64,000 nucleotides of DNA from Ostrinia nubilalis (Eukaryota > Arthropoda > Insecta > Lepidoptera > Crambidae): contig NC_087092.1 in NCBI RefSeq assembly GCF_963855985.1, positions 10,292,001-10,356,000 on the forward strand, written 5' to 3'. This document shows positions 47,252 to 59,354 of the stretch, piece by piece (position 1 is the first letter of the stretch; each line of letters opens with the position of its first letter). A program made the translations under genes and the position numbers. The notes beneath the pieces were generated by a model. The model worked only from the letters and a program-made list of their open reading frames with translations. It made no database searches and was not told where the DNA came from.

Positions 47252-47416
47252 AGGTGAGTATAAACTAGACCATTTCTATGTAATGTAACGTTCTTACGAA
47301 TGGTACAATGCAAGTAAAATGTACGGCGTTAGATTCGTGAAAGGGTGACACTGACACTAGAGCATTTCATAGAGCGGTTTGTTAAGTATAAAGTATGCTC
47401 TAGTTTATACTCACCT
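47252..47416. mobile_element. MITE, 165 bp, perfect 18-bp TIR
   Basis: 'aggtgagtataaactaga' (47252-47269) is exactly complementary to 47399-47416. The interior has no coding capacity. The target duplication is unclear, so the superfamily is not assigned. Confidence 0.8.
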
Positions 47417-48097
47417 CTAGGTACAGTTATAAACAGAGCTTGAAAGCTCGGAACTACGAATGTTCCGGCTCGGAATAGAAATAAAAGCTCCGTTTTAGCG
47501 ATGTAAGCGGAGTAGATAACCGTGTTTAGGGACGTGTAAAGCCTTCAAGCGTTAAGCTTAGCAATGTAGTACATAAGGAGGTAAATTACTAGTTTTAGCA
47601 TTGAAGTTGACCATAAATAGACAAGAAAATACTTAATTCAGTGTGGTTTTTATCAATATTGCGTTTATTTCATTTATTCAACCATATTAAATAAATAAAT
47701 AGTGGGTAGGTATATCTCTTTTTGATCTGACTTATTACTGAACAATCAAGTTTTGTTAACTTTGAACGGTTTAGCAAAAAAATATGACTTAGGTTTTGTT
47801 TAGTTAATAATACCTACCCTACATGCAGTAAGGGCATACAATAATATAACCCATTTCTGGTTATATTGCCATAACGTTCGCTGAAAACGATTTTCCAGGA
47901 AATGAGGTACAAATAGGTCAGCACGGCTCACTTGCATCGGTGTACCAATTTAAGCTTCAGTCAAACCAACGCGTGTAGCATCGCGATGGCGATGGCGTTG
48001 GCGATCACTGCGCGTGCATAGCAATGACTGGACGCGTTGATGTGAACTCATCTATAGAAATTCATACACGACATATTCAGATGTCAGATTCTGTGTG

Positions 48098-48246
48098 TTT
48101 ACGTAAAGTGTGCTCGCTAGCTACTGCGTGAAAAAACTACATTAAATGTGACATATTGTGCAGCGCCCCTAGAGGCTATGTACTTTCAAGAAATAAAATC
48201 TTCATACATTTTTTTGACATACTCGCTAGCGAGCACACCTAAACTC
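48098..48246. mobile_element. Palindromic MITE, GCTCGCTAGCGA family, copy 2
   Basis: The ends 'gtgtgctcgctagc' and complement match the copy at 22911-23087, as does the central 'gcagcgcccctag'. The centre differs by small indels. Confidence 0.75.
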
Positions 48247-48253
48247 TTGGTAG

Positions 48254-48378
48254 GTGAGTTTACGTCAAACGTATATCGACTGTGTAAAAAAGTGACATTA
48301 AATGTATTACAGATTGTACAGCGCCCCAGCGGATACTCTAAAGAACTAAAATATCGAATGCGTTTGACGTAAAGTCAC
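48254..48378. mobile_element. Palindromic MITE, related family, copy 3
   Basis: The ends 'gtgagtttacgtcaaacg' and complement of 'gtgactttacgtcaaacg' differ at one base. The centre again reads 'gtacagcgcccc'. It lies 7 bp from copy 2 and shares its core, but its tips have diverged from GCTCGCTAGCGA to a 'gtcaaacg' form. Confidence 0.7.
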
Positions 48379-48446
48379 ACTACGCCCACTGTTCGTCATC
48401 GCCGTCACTAACGCGCACGCGGGCTGCACGCGTTGGTTTGATCGAA

Positions 48447-48928
48447 CCTTTATGCAATCACCATACGACCTAAATCCCATGACGTATCTCCACCGCAGTA
48501 TTCGCGTCACGTAGAACATATATTATGGCCATTTCACAGAATACGACTGTAACGAAGGAATAATAAAAACAAAGCGAATTTATTTCGAACAACTCGAGAA
48601 AAACAACTGCCGATACTTATTATTGTTTGAATGTTTTTATATGACCATGTGTTTTCTTAGAATAATGTGTTTTAGAAAGGGAAAATATGATAATCATCTA
48701 CAAGACGGCCAGAGTTAGGTATAGAGGTATTGAATAAAGAAAAGACAACTTATTTCAAACATCTTCAACCCCGCTTAGATACCCATCGTTCATATGTGAT
48801 GATAGAAACCCTAGTACCTACAGTCAACGTCAAATAGTTTGTGGTATTCAAAGTTGTCAAAAAATTCCCTGATGCGAACTGTTGACACTGACTGTACCTA
48901 TTGATGTCAGCACAATATTAAAAGCAAT
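48447..48928. other. Non-coding DNA
   Basis: No supported gene or element ends. Confidence 0.4.
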
Positions 48929-49011
48929 ACGCAGGCCGCTACCAAACAACATGGAAAGCATTGGGAGAGGCCTATGTTCAGCAGTGGACTGAGTGGCTGA
49001 GATGATGATGA
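48929..49011 (+). repeat. LINE 3' end scrap with (atg)n tail
   Basis: 'gcaggccgctaccaa', 'catggaaagcattggg' and 'cagcagtggac' followed by 'ggctgagatgatgatga' match the last codons and tail of the RTE-like LINE at 33.4 kb, in plus orientation. About 83 bp remain. Confidence 0.8.
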
Positions 49012-50380
49012 ATATTCAATTATGATTATATTAGTACTAAGCTACAAACAACGTGTTATTTGGCTGCAGCACAGTCTTAATTAAATTTTACTATAATTAA
49101 ATTGCTATGAGAGTCGTTAAAACATTAATAAGTTGGTTATTTACCGCAAAAACACTCCTCTGCCGGAGCAGTAATTCATTTTATCAAAATACTTTATGGA
49201 CTCTAAAGCGAGAGACTTGTAAAAGACTCGTAAACCTTGTTTTACTCGTAATAGTACAAGGAAAATTATTTCCTAAGCTCTTCGCGTGACTTCTGAGATC
49301 TGCTTTAGAACTCCGTTATTATGGCTTTAGGCTATAAAGAGAAGACTATCAAATGGATGATGATAAACGTGCCACAATTGGATGTTTACGCGTTAAGATC
49401 CGCCTGAAAAAAGTCAATAAATCTATGGTACCTAGGTAAACGTAAGTATTTATCAAATTTATTCATTACTCATAAATAATGTGGCGGTAAAATCAGCCAC
49501 AGCAAGGTAAAACGTTAGAGAAAAGGAAATGCAATATCGTTAACATACACAAAGAACTGTAAAAAGCAACGAGCCAACCCACTGCATTACGGAATTGCAA
49601 ACCCTAGGAGCGGCTCACACAATGCCTAGGCTGCGTCGGTTATCTGTCACCTGGAAATAAAATATTCCACTACACAGTGGGTTATGAGACCGTAAAATCG
49701 GACATTCTCAAATACACCACGGAATTTTAAGTTGTACTGAAATACTTAACAGACTGTATTTTGCGATTTTAAAAGTTTTCATAATGGTATATTGGAGAAA
49801 AAAAAGTGAAAACAAAAATAGCAAAAATATTTTTTCCTAATCAACTGCAAGCGTTTACGAAGCATTTTAAAAGCTTATTAGTTATAGTTTTTAGAATTAT
49901 ATGAGGTATTGTACGTTAGTGTACGTTAATTAAATGTTATTATTAGATATCGTGTAAGAATATTTTTTGAAGAAAAAATATTTATTTTGAATTTTTATGT
50001 CTCGAAAACTACGTGGCATTTTCAAATGGGAGTTTTACTATCATATTTGTAACTCTCTCTACGGTTAATCAAGTAAATAAGAATGTTCGATTTTATGGTC
50101 TCATACAACACTGCGCACCTTGCTGTTTTCCTGAAAAGCTTTTTTCCTGTAAAATAAAGCGTTCATTCAGCTTCAAGTTCAGTGATGTGTGTACCATTGT
50201 TCGTAACGCTCTGAAACAAAAAATGTTCATTATAATCCCGTAGCACGTCGCTTCGTAGCTGAATTTTTACGAGGCTTAAAACATATTAAGCTGTAATTTT
50301 GAGAACAATGAGATATCAGGTAACGCAGGAAAGTATCACAATTTTCTATAAAGGATGTGTTTTTTAAATTATGTTGGCAT
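49012..50380. other. Non-coding DNA, no gene found
   Basis: AT-rich. Short frames at 49107-49289 and 50013-50243 lack support. Confidence 0.4.
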
Positions 50381-50382
50381 TA

Positions 50383-51475
50383 GGGGAAAGTAGTACGAGA
50401 TGATCCCCTTAAGCGGGAATCGCTGTAAAATACATATTTTTCAAGGTAAACCAAAAATAAAGACGATTACTACTAGTATATTTATCTATCCAACTTTCCT
50501 TATACTCAGAACCAGAAATTAATTGTGGTTTCATTAAAATATTTCATTTTTTGCAAAACCTTACAAAGTGATCATCTTGTACACCCCTGTGGGTAAGATG
50601 ATCCCCCAGGTAGGGGTAAGATGATCCCTATGATTCTATTCTATGATCTATTCTTTTCTGGTTGTATTCCTTTCGGAGCATCTAATTATGCGAACAAATC
50701 GTTAAAAAGTAAGAAAAGAAAACCTTTACGAATTAAATAACGAAAATAACTTATTCTTTCTTAGTACCTGCTAAAAAGCGTTTAAATAATTTAAACGCTT
50801 TTTGGCTGGAGCTGTGTTTGTTTTGTTGAATATATCACAAATAAATTCACCTGCTTCATCACCCTCTACCCCAGCACATGCTTTATAGCCCCATTTTCCA
50901 CATGATTATCATTTTATCTATCCTTAATGCTTGGTATCGCTTGAAAACTTCTCTGTTCAGTACAGCCACTCAGTTTCATCTTCTTCAGACTCAGGTGAGT
51001 TATATGAAGTTATTTTTCTTTTATTTCACTTCCCTTTACCTACTCTATTGACTTTTTTGTTTTAATTCCCAGGGATTATCTCGTACATATAGGAAGGGAT
51101 CATCTTGACCCAAGTCCCACTTTTTGTTAAATATTTGCTAAAATAATCTACAAGTACGCGGCTACGTTTTTAGGGCCAAAATATTAAAATTAAACATAAT
51201 AGAAAGCCTAAAGACAACAGTAATTACATTTAACATTGTTTGAATAAAAGTAACATAAGCTCAAAGTCATGCCTATTTTAGATCACAAGTACACAATTTT
51301 TCTTTTTTCTCGTCAAATTCGATGTATCGCTCACGCCACCATTACGATTTGACTGAGGCGGGGAGGTGTCCAGAGCTATGTTTTACCAGTGAAAGAAACT
51401 AAATGACGTTAGTGGTTTCAGCACAATCGCAAAGGATCATCTTACCCCAGGGGATCAACTCGTACTACTTTCCCC
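50383..51475. mobile_element. 1.09-kb non-autonomous element with repeated GTAAGATGATCCC motifs
   Basis: The ends 'ggggaaagtagtacgaga' and the complement of 'ggggaaagtagtacgagt' continue into 'tgatcccc' on both sides (about 26 bp, one mismatch) and are flanked by TA. The same 'taagatgatccc' word appears inside at about 50593 and 50618 in one orientation, and at about 50571, 51085 and 51434 in the other, often preceded by 'ggg'. No transposase is encoded. Most of the interior is AT-rich. Confidence 0.8.
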
Positions 51476-53649
51476 TACCTACCTATTTATAAGATAAATT
51501 TATTAATCATGGTGATGAATATTCTATCACATCTATCACACTACATCTTGAGCTATTCTTGCTAGGTTTCCATAAAAAGGTTAGTCATGGTACCATTTTA
51601 TTAGTTTCTAAACACAGTGGATACATTTATCGTTCGATACAAGTTATTTAAAACTCTTTCAGTACACGGTTATAAGGCTAAGTGCTATAAAGTGCCATAA
51701 ACACTAAAAATACAACATTCAGTACTCAATGCAGAGAAACGCAGCGGTGCTGCCATGTAGTGATGTAAGAAGTGATGATCAGTCTTAAGCCTTTAAAACA
51801 TCTTATGGCTAGAATAGTCTCAAACTCAAAGTCTGGGATTCATGAGTCTAAAACTGGTGAAAATTCTGTGTGCCTTATGGCAGCCTGCCTATAAAATTAA
51901 GTTGTAAGTATGAAAGGTTTAAAAATTGAAAATAGGTACTCGTAATATCTTTATTTTTTTAAATTTTCATACAAATCGGATTTCATAAAATTTATTTTGT
52001 ATGAAAATTAAAAAAATTAAAATGAAGATATCAATTTTCTGACTTCACCATACCATTTATATGACCATGTTAACATGGGCTAGTGTCGGCTCATATACCC
52101 ATTTACCTAACACCCTGTATAGCAAGCTGATGTCTGCTGTTCTGTTATTACAGGACAACAAAAATTTTTTTTTTTTTCTATTTTTTATGACTTTTTAATA
52201 AAAACTCCAATTGAAATTTTCATGTCAATATTAATTGAGTCTTATTTATTAAAGCCCAATAAGACAGTTCTTTTGCAATACTAGTGCCATTTACTTGAAG
52301 TGCATTCCATAACCATATCACCAGTTATTAATGTAGCCAGGGACCTCGGGCACAAAGTACCCTCGAGTTCGTTCCGGGAAGACGTCGTATTGTAAAGGCT
52401 CGTTATAGAGGTAAATACAAATATGGAAAGAGGTTTTCAGTCAATACTGTAACTAAAAATAGTTATTTACAGTTTTTCCAAAGATAAAAAATAAAATTAA
52501 ATAATAAACTTATGTTGTAGATTACGGAATGTTTATGTATAAATTAGAACTAGAACGATTAAATTTTATAACGTCACATCTTTCTTATTGAAATAAAATT
52601 TACATAGTATATAGAGCTACGAGTAGTTAAGTTGTTGAAATAACTTTCATATTTTAACTATTTTCTTAAAATCACAGATTATCTTTTAAGTATCTACTTA
52701 CGTTAATTAACGTTAATAAAAAATTCATTCCCGTTTTATAAAGTTGAGTTTTATTTACCCAAATTAATTATAAATTAAAACCTAACCAGCAAGTTGAGTG
52801 CTCACTTCAATTTTCCAGCGTCGATTTTCTCTCCATTTCGGCGTAATATCAGTGTCAAAGTGAATCGTTGATATAATCATTACACATTAATGAGCTTGTT
52901 TTTAGGGTACCGCATCGTTAAAAAGATGGGTCCTTTTTATTAAGTAATTAATATCACTGTGATAATTATCACCGCCTTTTTTGGAGAATTGGTAAAGTTA
53001 TCTACCGAACTTTCAGACACAGGTTTCAGGCACCAGTATTTCATTGAAAGGCTGTGAGATAACTTACTTTAAAATTAGTAATCTTAACAAGTTAAATCTA
53101 GTGGTGGCGCGAATTTTGCTTTCATCACTTAAAAATTAGGGATTGATGGTGAAAACGGGCATAAAAGTATGGAATCTTCATTGCGTACGTCTGACACATT
53201 ACCGTTTTAAATTTTAACAACTATATTCATTCTAAAATATTCAAAGGGCGCTAAAAGCTTTTGGTTTTTATTGTTAGCAGAACCACTCTTGCTATTAGAT
53301 AAATCATTCGGCGCTATGCTTCTGGATTTATAAAGCGTTATAGGAGCTGTGATAACAAATTGCCGCCATATTTCATACCGGCCAGACGTAACTGGACCCG
53401 CATTTTTTTTTAAATTGAATTTTAAATTATTCATTACAACTTAACCATAAATTCGCGCTAAAAGAATATTCAAATAGTCTTGTACCTACCTAATACTTAA
53501 TTGAAATATTTCAATAATAAAATTATTTCAATTAATAATAAAATTATAGCTCTATGAGTTCTCTCTGGATTTTGTGATAAGTGACAGAATAATAGTTTTA
53601 TGCGGTTAATTTACAGTAAGTACAAGGTCAAGATTTATTTTGGTTTTGT
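51476..53649. other. Non-coding DNA; one AT-rich inverted repeat
   Basis: No gene is supported. An imperfect palindrome at 51945-52031 ('atatctttattttttt' and 'aaattttcatacaaa' with their mirror) flanks 'tcggatttcataaaa'. A poly-T run lies near 52168-52180. The rest is AT-rich spacer. Confidence 0.45.
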
Positions 53650-54178
53650 AAATATACTCAACATCAAATAAACCGCACCTTCCGCGACGCGAACTTTAAC
53701 GATTTCCTTCTGACTCAATCATGGTACCCCAACAATATTGGTATTATTTGAAAGCCCAATAAATATCCTTAAAGAAAAACACATTTAATTTCTTAATAAA
53801 TGATTAACATATACCATAAATGTGACTTGAAAAAATACCTCACTTTGGGCCCACCTATGGGATCAATTAGACCAATTTTTATGGTTATAAAACCAAATAA
53901 TGATCACACGTGTCCTCTTTAACAGATAGATAGCGATTAATCCCAACTTAACAGTTTTATAGCCATAAAAGTTGGCTTTAGCGTAACTACCTATTTTTTG
54001 AAGAAGTGACTCTGGATCCTTCTAAAGACACATTTTTGGGGTAAAAACCTTTCCTTTAATGAAATGAAGGTTAGAACTAGGCTTTTAAATGGTTCCAATA
54101 TTGGTGGGAAGTGGGGATGCATACGTTTGAAAATGCTTGTCGCGGGAGGTGCGATTTATTTGATGTCGAGTGTATTTA
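53650..54178. mobile_element. 529-bp long-palindrome element
   Basis: The ends 'aaatatactcaacatcaaat' and the complement of 'aaatacactcgacatcaaat' extend into '(c/t)cgcacctt/cccgcgac', giving about 40 bp. Matching then continues inward: 'ccaacaatattgg' against 'ccaatattggtggg', and 'tttttatggttataaaacc' against 'gttttatagccataaaag'. The whole unit is therefore one imperfect fold-back. No open frame. Confidence 0.75.
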
Positions 54179-56939
54179 AAATGTGCTTATTCTGAAGATA
54201 TTCAGCAATAAAAATAGGCAACTCAATTTATAAAATCAGACTGACGGACATTCCTAGTCTAATTTATTACGAAACTAGACAGAAAGGTAAAATAGATTGT
54301 AGGAAGTTTGGTTAAATGGATTTGCAAGTTCTACTGTAATTTCTCGGAATTAGACAGTTGAATTATATTATCTGCCACTAAAAATTTGCCGAAATATTGT
54401 CAAACAACAACTTTAGAAATAAATTTATTTCACAACATTTCTACTAAAACACCTTTCCATACGCAAGGTGGCAACTTACCAAATGTACCTAAACCAAATG
54501 ACTTAAATTATTAAACAGACATGGTTAAATTATTTCGAAAGCTTATCTCTGAATTCATGCACTCGATACAAGCCTACATTAAGACAAAATGGGACTTTGT
54601 GATGTTCTTTCAATTGTTAGGCTACTTGTATTATACTCACGTATACACGGTCGCAATACAAGCATTATATTATGTATCTATAATCTGTGATTTGAGCTTA
54701 GTTTTATTCAATAGAAACTAAATCTACATAAGTAGGTACTCAAACCTTTTGTTATGATATTAATTAACCAAACTCAGAGCTTGTCGGTTTGTTAATTGCC
54801 TTATAACATTTTCTTATTTGGAATAAACAAAAGGCTTAGGATAATAAGCTTACACGGTATTTATAATGTTAATTACGTTACTGCCTACAGCGGTTTCTTA
54901 TTATTTTTTTTAACTTCTGAATGCTTCTCGTTTATCCGCAAAATGAGGAAAATAATAAAAAGGCCTCCTCGTAAATTATAAAACGACGTAATAAGCCGCA
55001 GACATGATCGGGAAAAATTGAATTTTGAGGCAAATCATTCCTTGGTGAATAAAAAATTCAACGCACACTGAGCTCACAAATTCTTGGGCTGCAATAAATC
55101 AAACAGTTTGGAAGTGTGCCTTGAAACTAAAATAAGTTAATCTTCGTTTTTCGACTTAGAACTTCGTGGCTAGACTCGCGATTTATCTTTATGTTGAACA
55201 AGTTGAACAATTAGGTATTTTTTCATCAACAAAAGTTTTTGACAACGACCAAAAAGGTTTCTAAGGGTGCGTTAAAATATCTTTCCAAGATTTTCAGGAT
55301 TAAAATAAGTTGCAGTTAATTGGTTAATGGCTCAGATGGCTCTTTACTTTTGCACGGCGTTTTCCTAAAAACTTAATTGGATTAATCGTTTCTGATTACT
55401 TCTAAGTCCTCACTTCCTGTTCGTGATTAATGGAGTAATTTATGTTTCATCTCCCAAATATCTTGGAACGTGAGGAGTTCCTTTGATTTCATTAGGTGAC
55501 GTAATTACGAGTATATTTGTTTGGGACTCGTCGTATTACGAATTTTATTTCGTAATGTTAAACGAAACCCCCTTTAGGTTTAAATTCGCATGAGTACCTA
55601 AATTATTATTAACATAATGTAGAAAATCAAGTAGGTAATAAGTATGACCTGTCCTGTGGACGAATTATTAAGTCGAGCCTATACAACGAATTTTGAACTA
55701 CTTATATCGAATGAAGTAAGTAGATCAAGCTAAAACTTGGTTATCTTAGATAGTTGCAATAAAATCGATTGTTAATACAAATGTATGTAATGTATATATG
55801 TAACTGATTCTTTACACAATTTAATTATAAAATACGAAGAGAGCAAAAATGAAAAACCGTATTGCGTTGCGTTTGTTCGTAGGAGACATCTTTATTTTTT
55901 GCTTTTTCAATTTACTTTTAAATCCTGTCCTTGACAGTCCAACGTATGGGTTACCTTGTAGTTATAAATTAAAATGACCTAGATACATTTGATTGTAATA
56001 AAACATTGGTGTTTATTCAGCAACACCAGCGTTATTTCAGTTACCGCTATGACTACTTTGCCTAGTTGGATTTGCTCTAGCACTCAGGGAAATTGGGCCT
56101 CGACACTTTTCTCCTTGGCTTTCCACACTGCCTTTGTGTTTTAAAGGAAATTATACTTTTGTACAATACATATTGGATTGAAACAATGACTCGAAGTTTT
56201 GTACTACATTTTTATCATTATTTAAACTATACATTCACACATAAGATTAAGATCTGTTTCAGAGCTCAAAGTTCATGTAGTCTTGAAAAATATTCCATTA
56301 ATGATTTTTTATGGACTATATGAGGCATTGGGAAATGTTAAACATGCTGTAGGAGGTTCAACAGAAATTAAATTAAGTTTAATTAATCAATTCATAAAAA
56401 AACTGGACTCACTCTGTTTTAACTGAAACACCGCTTTGAAAGCACTGAAACTTATTGTAAGTACTAAATACCTACGAGTAAGTAGGTACTATTACATTTT
56501 ATGCTTATTTTTAAGCATTCTTTAGGATCCAATATTCCAATTTTCACCTGTAGAACCTAATCGAGGGTGCTATTACGAGCATGGCAAAACGCTTAGGCAT
56601 GCAGATATCTATGTCTATAGCCTGTCTATGGATATAGAGTTGATACTTTGGAGGATTGCCAGAACGATGATGGCCGCCCAAATAGCCGGGAGACGCTTCG
56701 GGCCAGTCCAGTAATGCCTTGATCACACTGTCCGTGTTTTATGCATTTAATAAACGCCCGTCGTTGCCTTTTATTGTTCCGAAAAGTAACATTAAAGTAA
56801 CACTCCGAGTTTAGTACCATTAGTTGTTCTGTGTCGTGCGTTAAACTGTTCATGGTTTAATCACTACGCAGTTTCTCGCGAAGAAACCTACAATTTCCGG
56901 GTTTTATCACTATCGTATCTTCGTTTTTTACGCACCATT
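54179..56939. other. Non-coding DNA, no gene found
   Basis: AT-rich sequence. Short frames at 54521-54721, 54796-54981 and 56093-56323 show hydrophobic, AT-driven composition without splice or start support. No transposon ends were paired. Confidence 0.45.
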
Positions 56940-58600
56940 GGTCTGTAGCAGAGGAGGTCTTCCGCCCTACCCTGACTACAGCCACCACCACGCCTGAGGC
57001 ACCGCAGCACACCTCTACTCCACCTAGGCTGCTCGACATCAATGTGGAACCACCATCACACGACGAAGTGACCAAAGCTATCCTGTCCCTCAAGATTGGC
57101 AAGGCCCCAGGACTCGACCTTATCACCGCAGAAATGCTGAGAGTCGACGTAAACTCCGCCGCCGACGTTCTGACACCTCTCATCGAAAACATCTGGATGG
57201 AAGAGGAACTCCCAGACGACTGGAATAAGGGGCTTTTAATTACTGTGCCAAAGAAAGGGGATGTAAGCCAGTGTAGCAATTGGAGAGGTATCACTTTGAT
57301 CTCGATACCGTCAAAGGTTTTCTGCAAGATTATCTTGGATAGGTTATCGGGGGCCGTTGAACCTCTTTTGCGTAGGGAACAGGCTGGCTTCCGCCCGAAC
57401 CGCTCGTGTACCGACCAGATCAATACTTTGCGTATCATTTTGGAGCAGGCATCAGAATGGCAAAGGGAAGTCTACCTAACCTTTGTAGACTTTGAAAAAG
57501 CCTTTGATACGCTGAAGTGGGCAAGTATATGGTCGCGACTCGCTGACATTGGTGTCCCGCCGAAAATCATCGACCTACTGAAGGCCATCTACAGGAAATA
57601 TTCTTGTACGGTGACTCACGACGGCCTCATCTCCGAAGACATCGAGGTGCATGCGGGCGTCCGGCAAGGCTGCCTGCTTTCGCCCCTTCTCTTTCTGGTT
57701 GTCTTGGATGGAGTCATGAATCGCGCATATCAAGACCAACGGCGTGGAATAGAGTGGGGTATAATCGGAGTCTTAGAAGACTTAGATTATGCCGATGACC
57801 TCTGTTTGCTGAGCCACACGCATCACGATATGCAGTCCAAACTTGATGACCTACATCGAGAAGCGGGTATCACAGGGCTCAAAATTAACTGCCGGAAGAC
57901 CCAAGAGATGCGATCTGGTGTGAGAAATTGCACGCCATTACGGATTGGTGCAGAGGATGTGGCACGAGTCCACAATTTCACCTACCTCGGGAGCGTCGTG
58001 TCAGAAACTGGAGGTACTGAAGAGGACATCACTTCGCGCATTGCCAAGGCCAGAGCTACCTTCGCACAACTTCGCCCCATATGGCAGTCACGGAAATTGA
58101 CCCGAAGGGTCAAGATCAAAATATTCGGGTCCAACGTTAAATCCGTTCTGCTCTATGGGTGTGAAACGTGGAAGGTCACCAAGGTTATCTCGCACCAGCT
58201 GCAGGTCTTCATCAACCGCTGCCTTCGCCGAATTCTCGGCATATACTGGCCCGAGAAAATCTCCAACGTCGAGCTATTGGAACGCTGCCACGAAATTCCG
58301 ATCGACCAGCAGATCAAGCGCCGCAAGTGGAACTGGATTGGCCACACTCTCCGAAGGGACCCCGATCACATCCCTAAGCAGGCTCTGGATTGGAATCCCC
58401 AAGGAAAACGCAAACGTGGTCGACCCAGGCAAACTTGGCGGCGCACTGTAGCGGACGAGGCGAAGAAGATCGGCAAAACCTGGAGCGAGATCAAGCGAGA
58501 AGCTCAAGACCGAACGAGATGGAGGACTGTTGTGGACGCCCTCTGCCCCATCTAGGGGACATAGGACCATAAGTCAAAGTAAGTCAAGGTCTGTAGCAGA
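56940..58600 (+). mobile_element. 5'-truncated LINE with 13-bp target duplication
   Basis: The direct repeat 'ggtctgtagcaga' (56940-56952 and 58588-58600) bounds an insertion at 56953-58587. The 3' UTR is only 32 bases and ends in the short repeat 'aagtcaaagtaagtcaa'. The 5' end, including the endonuclease domain, is missing. The family is distinct from the LINE at 33.4 kb. The identical 13-bp duplication and intact frame point to recent insertion. Confidence 0.95.
56954..58555 (+). pseudogene. Reverse transcriptase of a second LINE family, 5'-truncated
   Basis: A continuous frame of 533 codons lies within the insertion. It contains KAPGLDLITAEML and PKKGD, WRGITLI (RT fingers), QAGFRPNRSCTDQINTLR, the catalytic FVDFEKAFDT, the template-grip region RQGCLLSP, the catalytic YADD box (DYADDLCLL), GLKINCRKTQ, and a C-terminal WNWIGHTLRRDPDHIPKQAL region. 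The frame stays open a further 30 codons upstream into host DNA, with no ATG; a GTG at 57044 is not a credible start. No endonuclease remains, so the copy is dead on arrival despite intact RT. It encodes no RNase H domain that I can see. Clade is not assigned. Confidence 0.9.
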
Positions 58601-59144
58601 CACCGAGCGACTGCGATCAGTTTATACAGACGGATTTATCAATGTTTTACCATGTTTGTGAAATTGTATTGTTTTTAGGGGTATATGTAGGTACCTATGG
58701 AAAAATATATTCCTATAAATAAATGAAGTAGCTCATATATCATAATTTGATAATTTTGGGAATAAAATGGGAGATAAGAATCTATCATAAAGAACAAACG
58801 AACAAAATAAATGATTATTTTTCAGATTATTTTACTAAAGAAAGTGGTTCTTGATTATTTGTAAATTCGTACCTTGTTTCATTTCTGTAATTGGTTCATC
58901 ATCACATTTGAAATCAAATATGCTAAATAAATAAACCGTGTGAACATGGTTTACTTAAGTATTTTCCGTGTTATCGGGTGCACCCTTCTAGCTTTGTCGG
59001 CACTGGCAGAAACTCCACTACTTCCGTGCTGTCAAACATATAATGTAGTGGGGCATATAAGGACACGTTAGTACTGCCTTTAGAATAATAATACATAATG
59101 TCGAGTCTTGTAGATAGTTTACTTATTAAATAGTTATACATTAC
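58601..59144. other. Non-coding DNA
   Basis: AT-rich spacer with no gene. Confidence 0.4.
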
Positions 59145-59350
59145 GGCTGGGTCGCACCATCTTACGTTGACTTTAACAAACGTCAACGACGTGATCGCGT
59201 GTTTGATATACAATGCGGCGGGGTTTAGTAAGTTAGACGTTACTTAGATCAATCAAAACTAAGGCTGAGTTGCACCAACTTACTTTAACTGTAACTATAA
59301 CAATAACCGGTGTTTTTTCTATGAATTTTGACAGATTTTTGGCGTTTTAT
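59145..59350. repeat. Two truncated Harbinger-type MITE ends
   Basis: 'ggctgggtcgcaccatctta' at 59145 and 'ggctgagttgcaccaactta' at 59263 (preceded by TAA, 59260-59262) are left ends of the 'gggttgcacca' family. Interior words 'ctttaacaaacgtca' and 'aataaccggtgttttt' also match. Neither has a recognisable right end. Confidence 0.65.
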
Positions 59351-59354
59351 AAAG

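Larger units (their letters stand above)
47956..48446. mobile_element. Outer MITE 'tcaaaccaacgcgtg' hosting two nested MITEs
   Basis: 24-bp ends, 'ttc(a/g)(g/a)tcaaaccaacgcg' followed by 'tg(t/c)agc', lie at 47956-47979 and 48423-48446 with three mismatches. The left flank carries 'gcgatggcgatggcgttgg' and the right flank the related 'cgtcatcgccgtcac', so the original element was itself palindromic. It is split by two copies of the GCTCGCTAGCGA family. Confidence 0.7.

Noticed and set aside
56857..57438. 193-codon minus-strand open frame
   Set aside because: Antisense shadow of the LINE reverse transcriptase.
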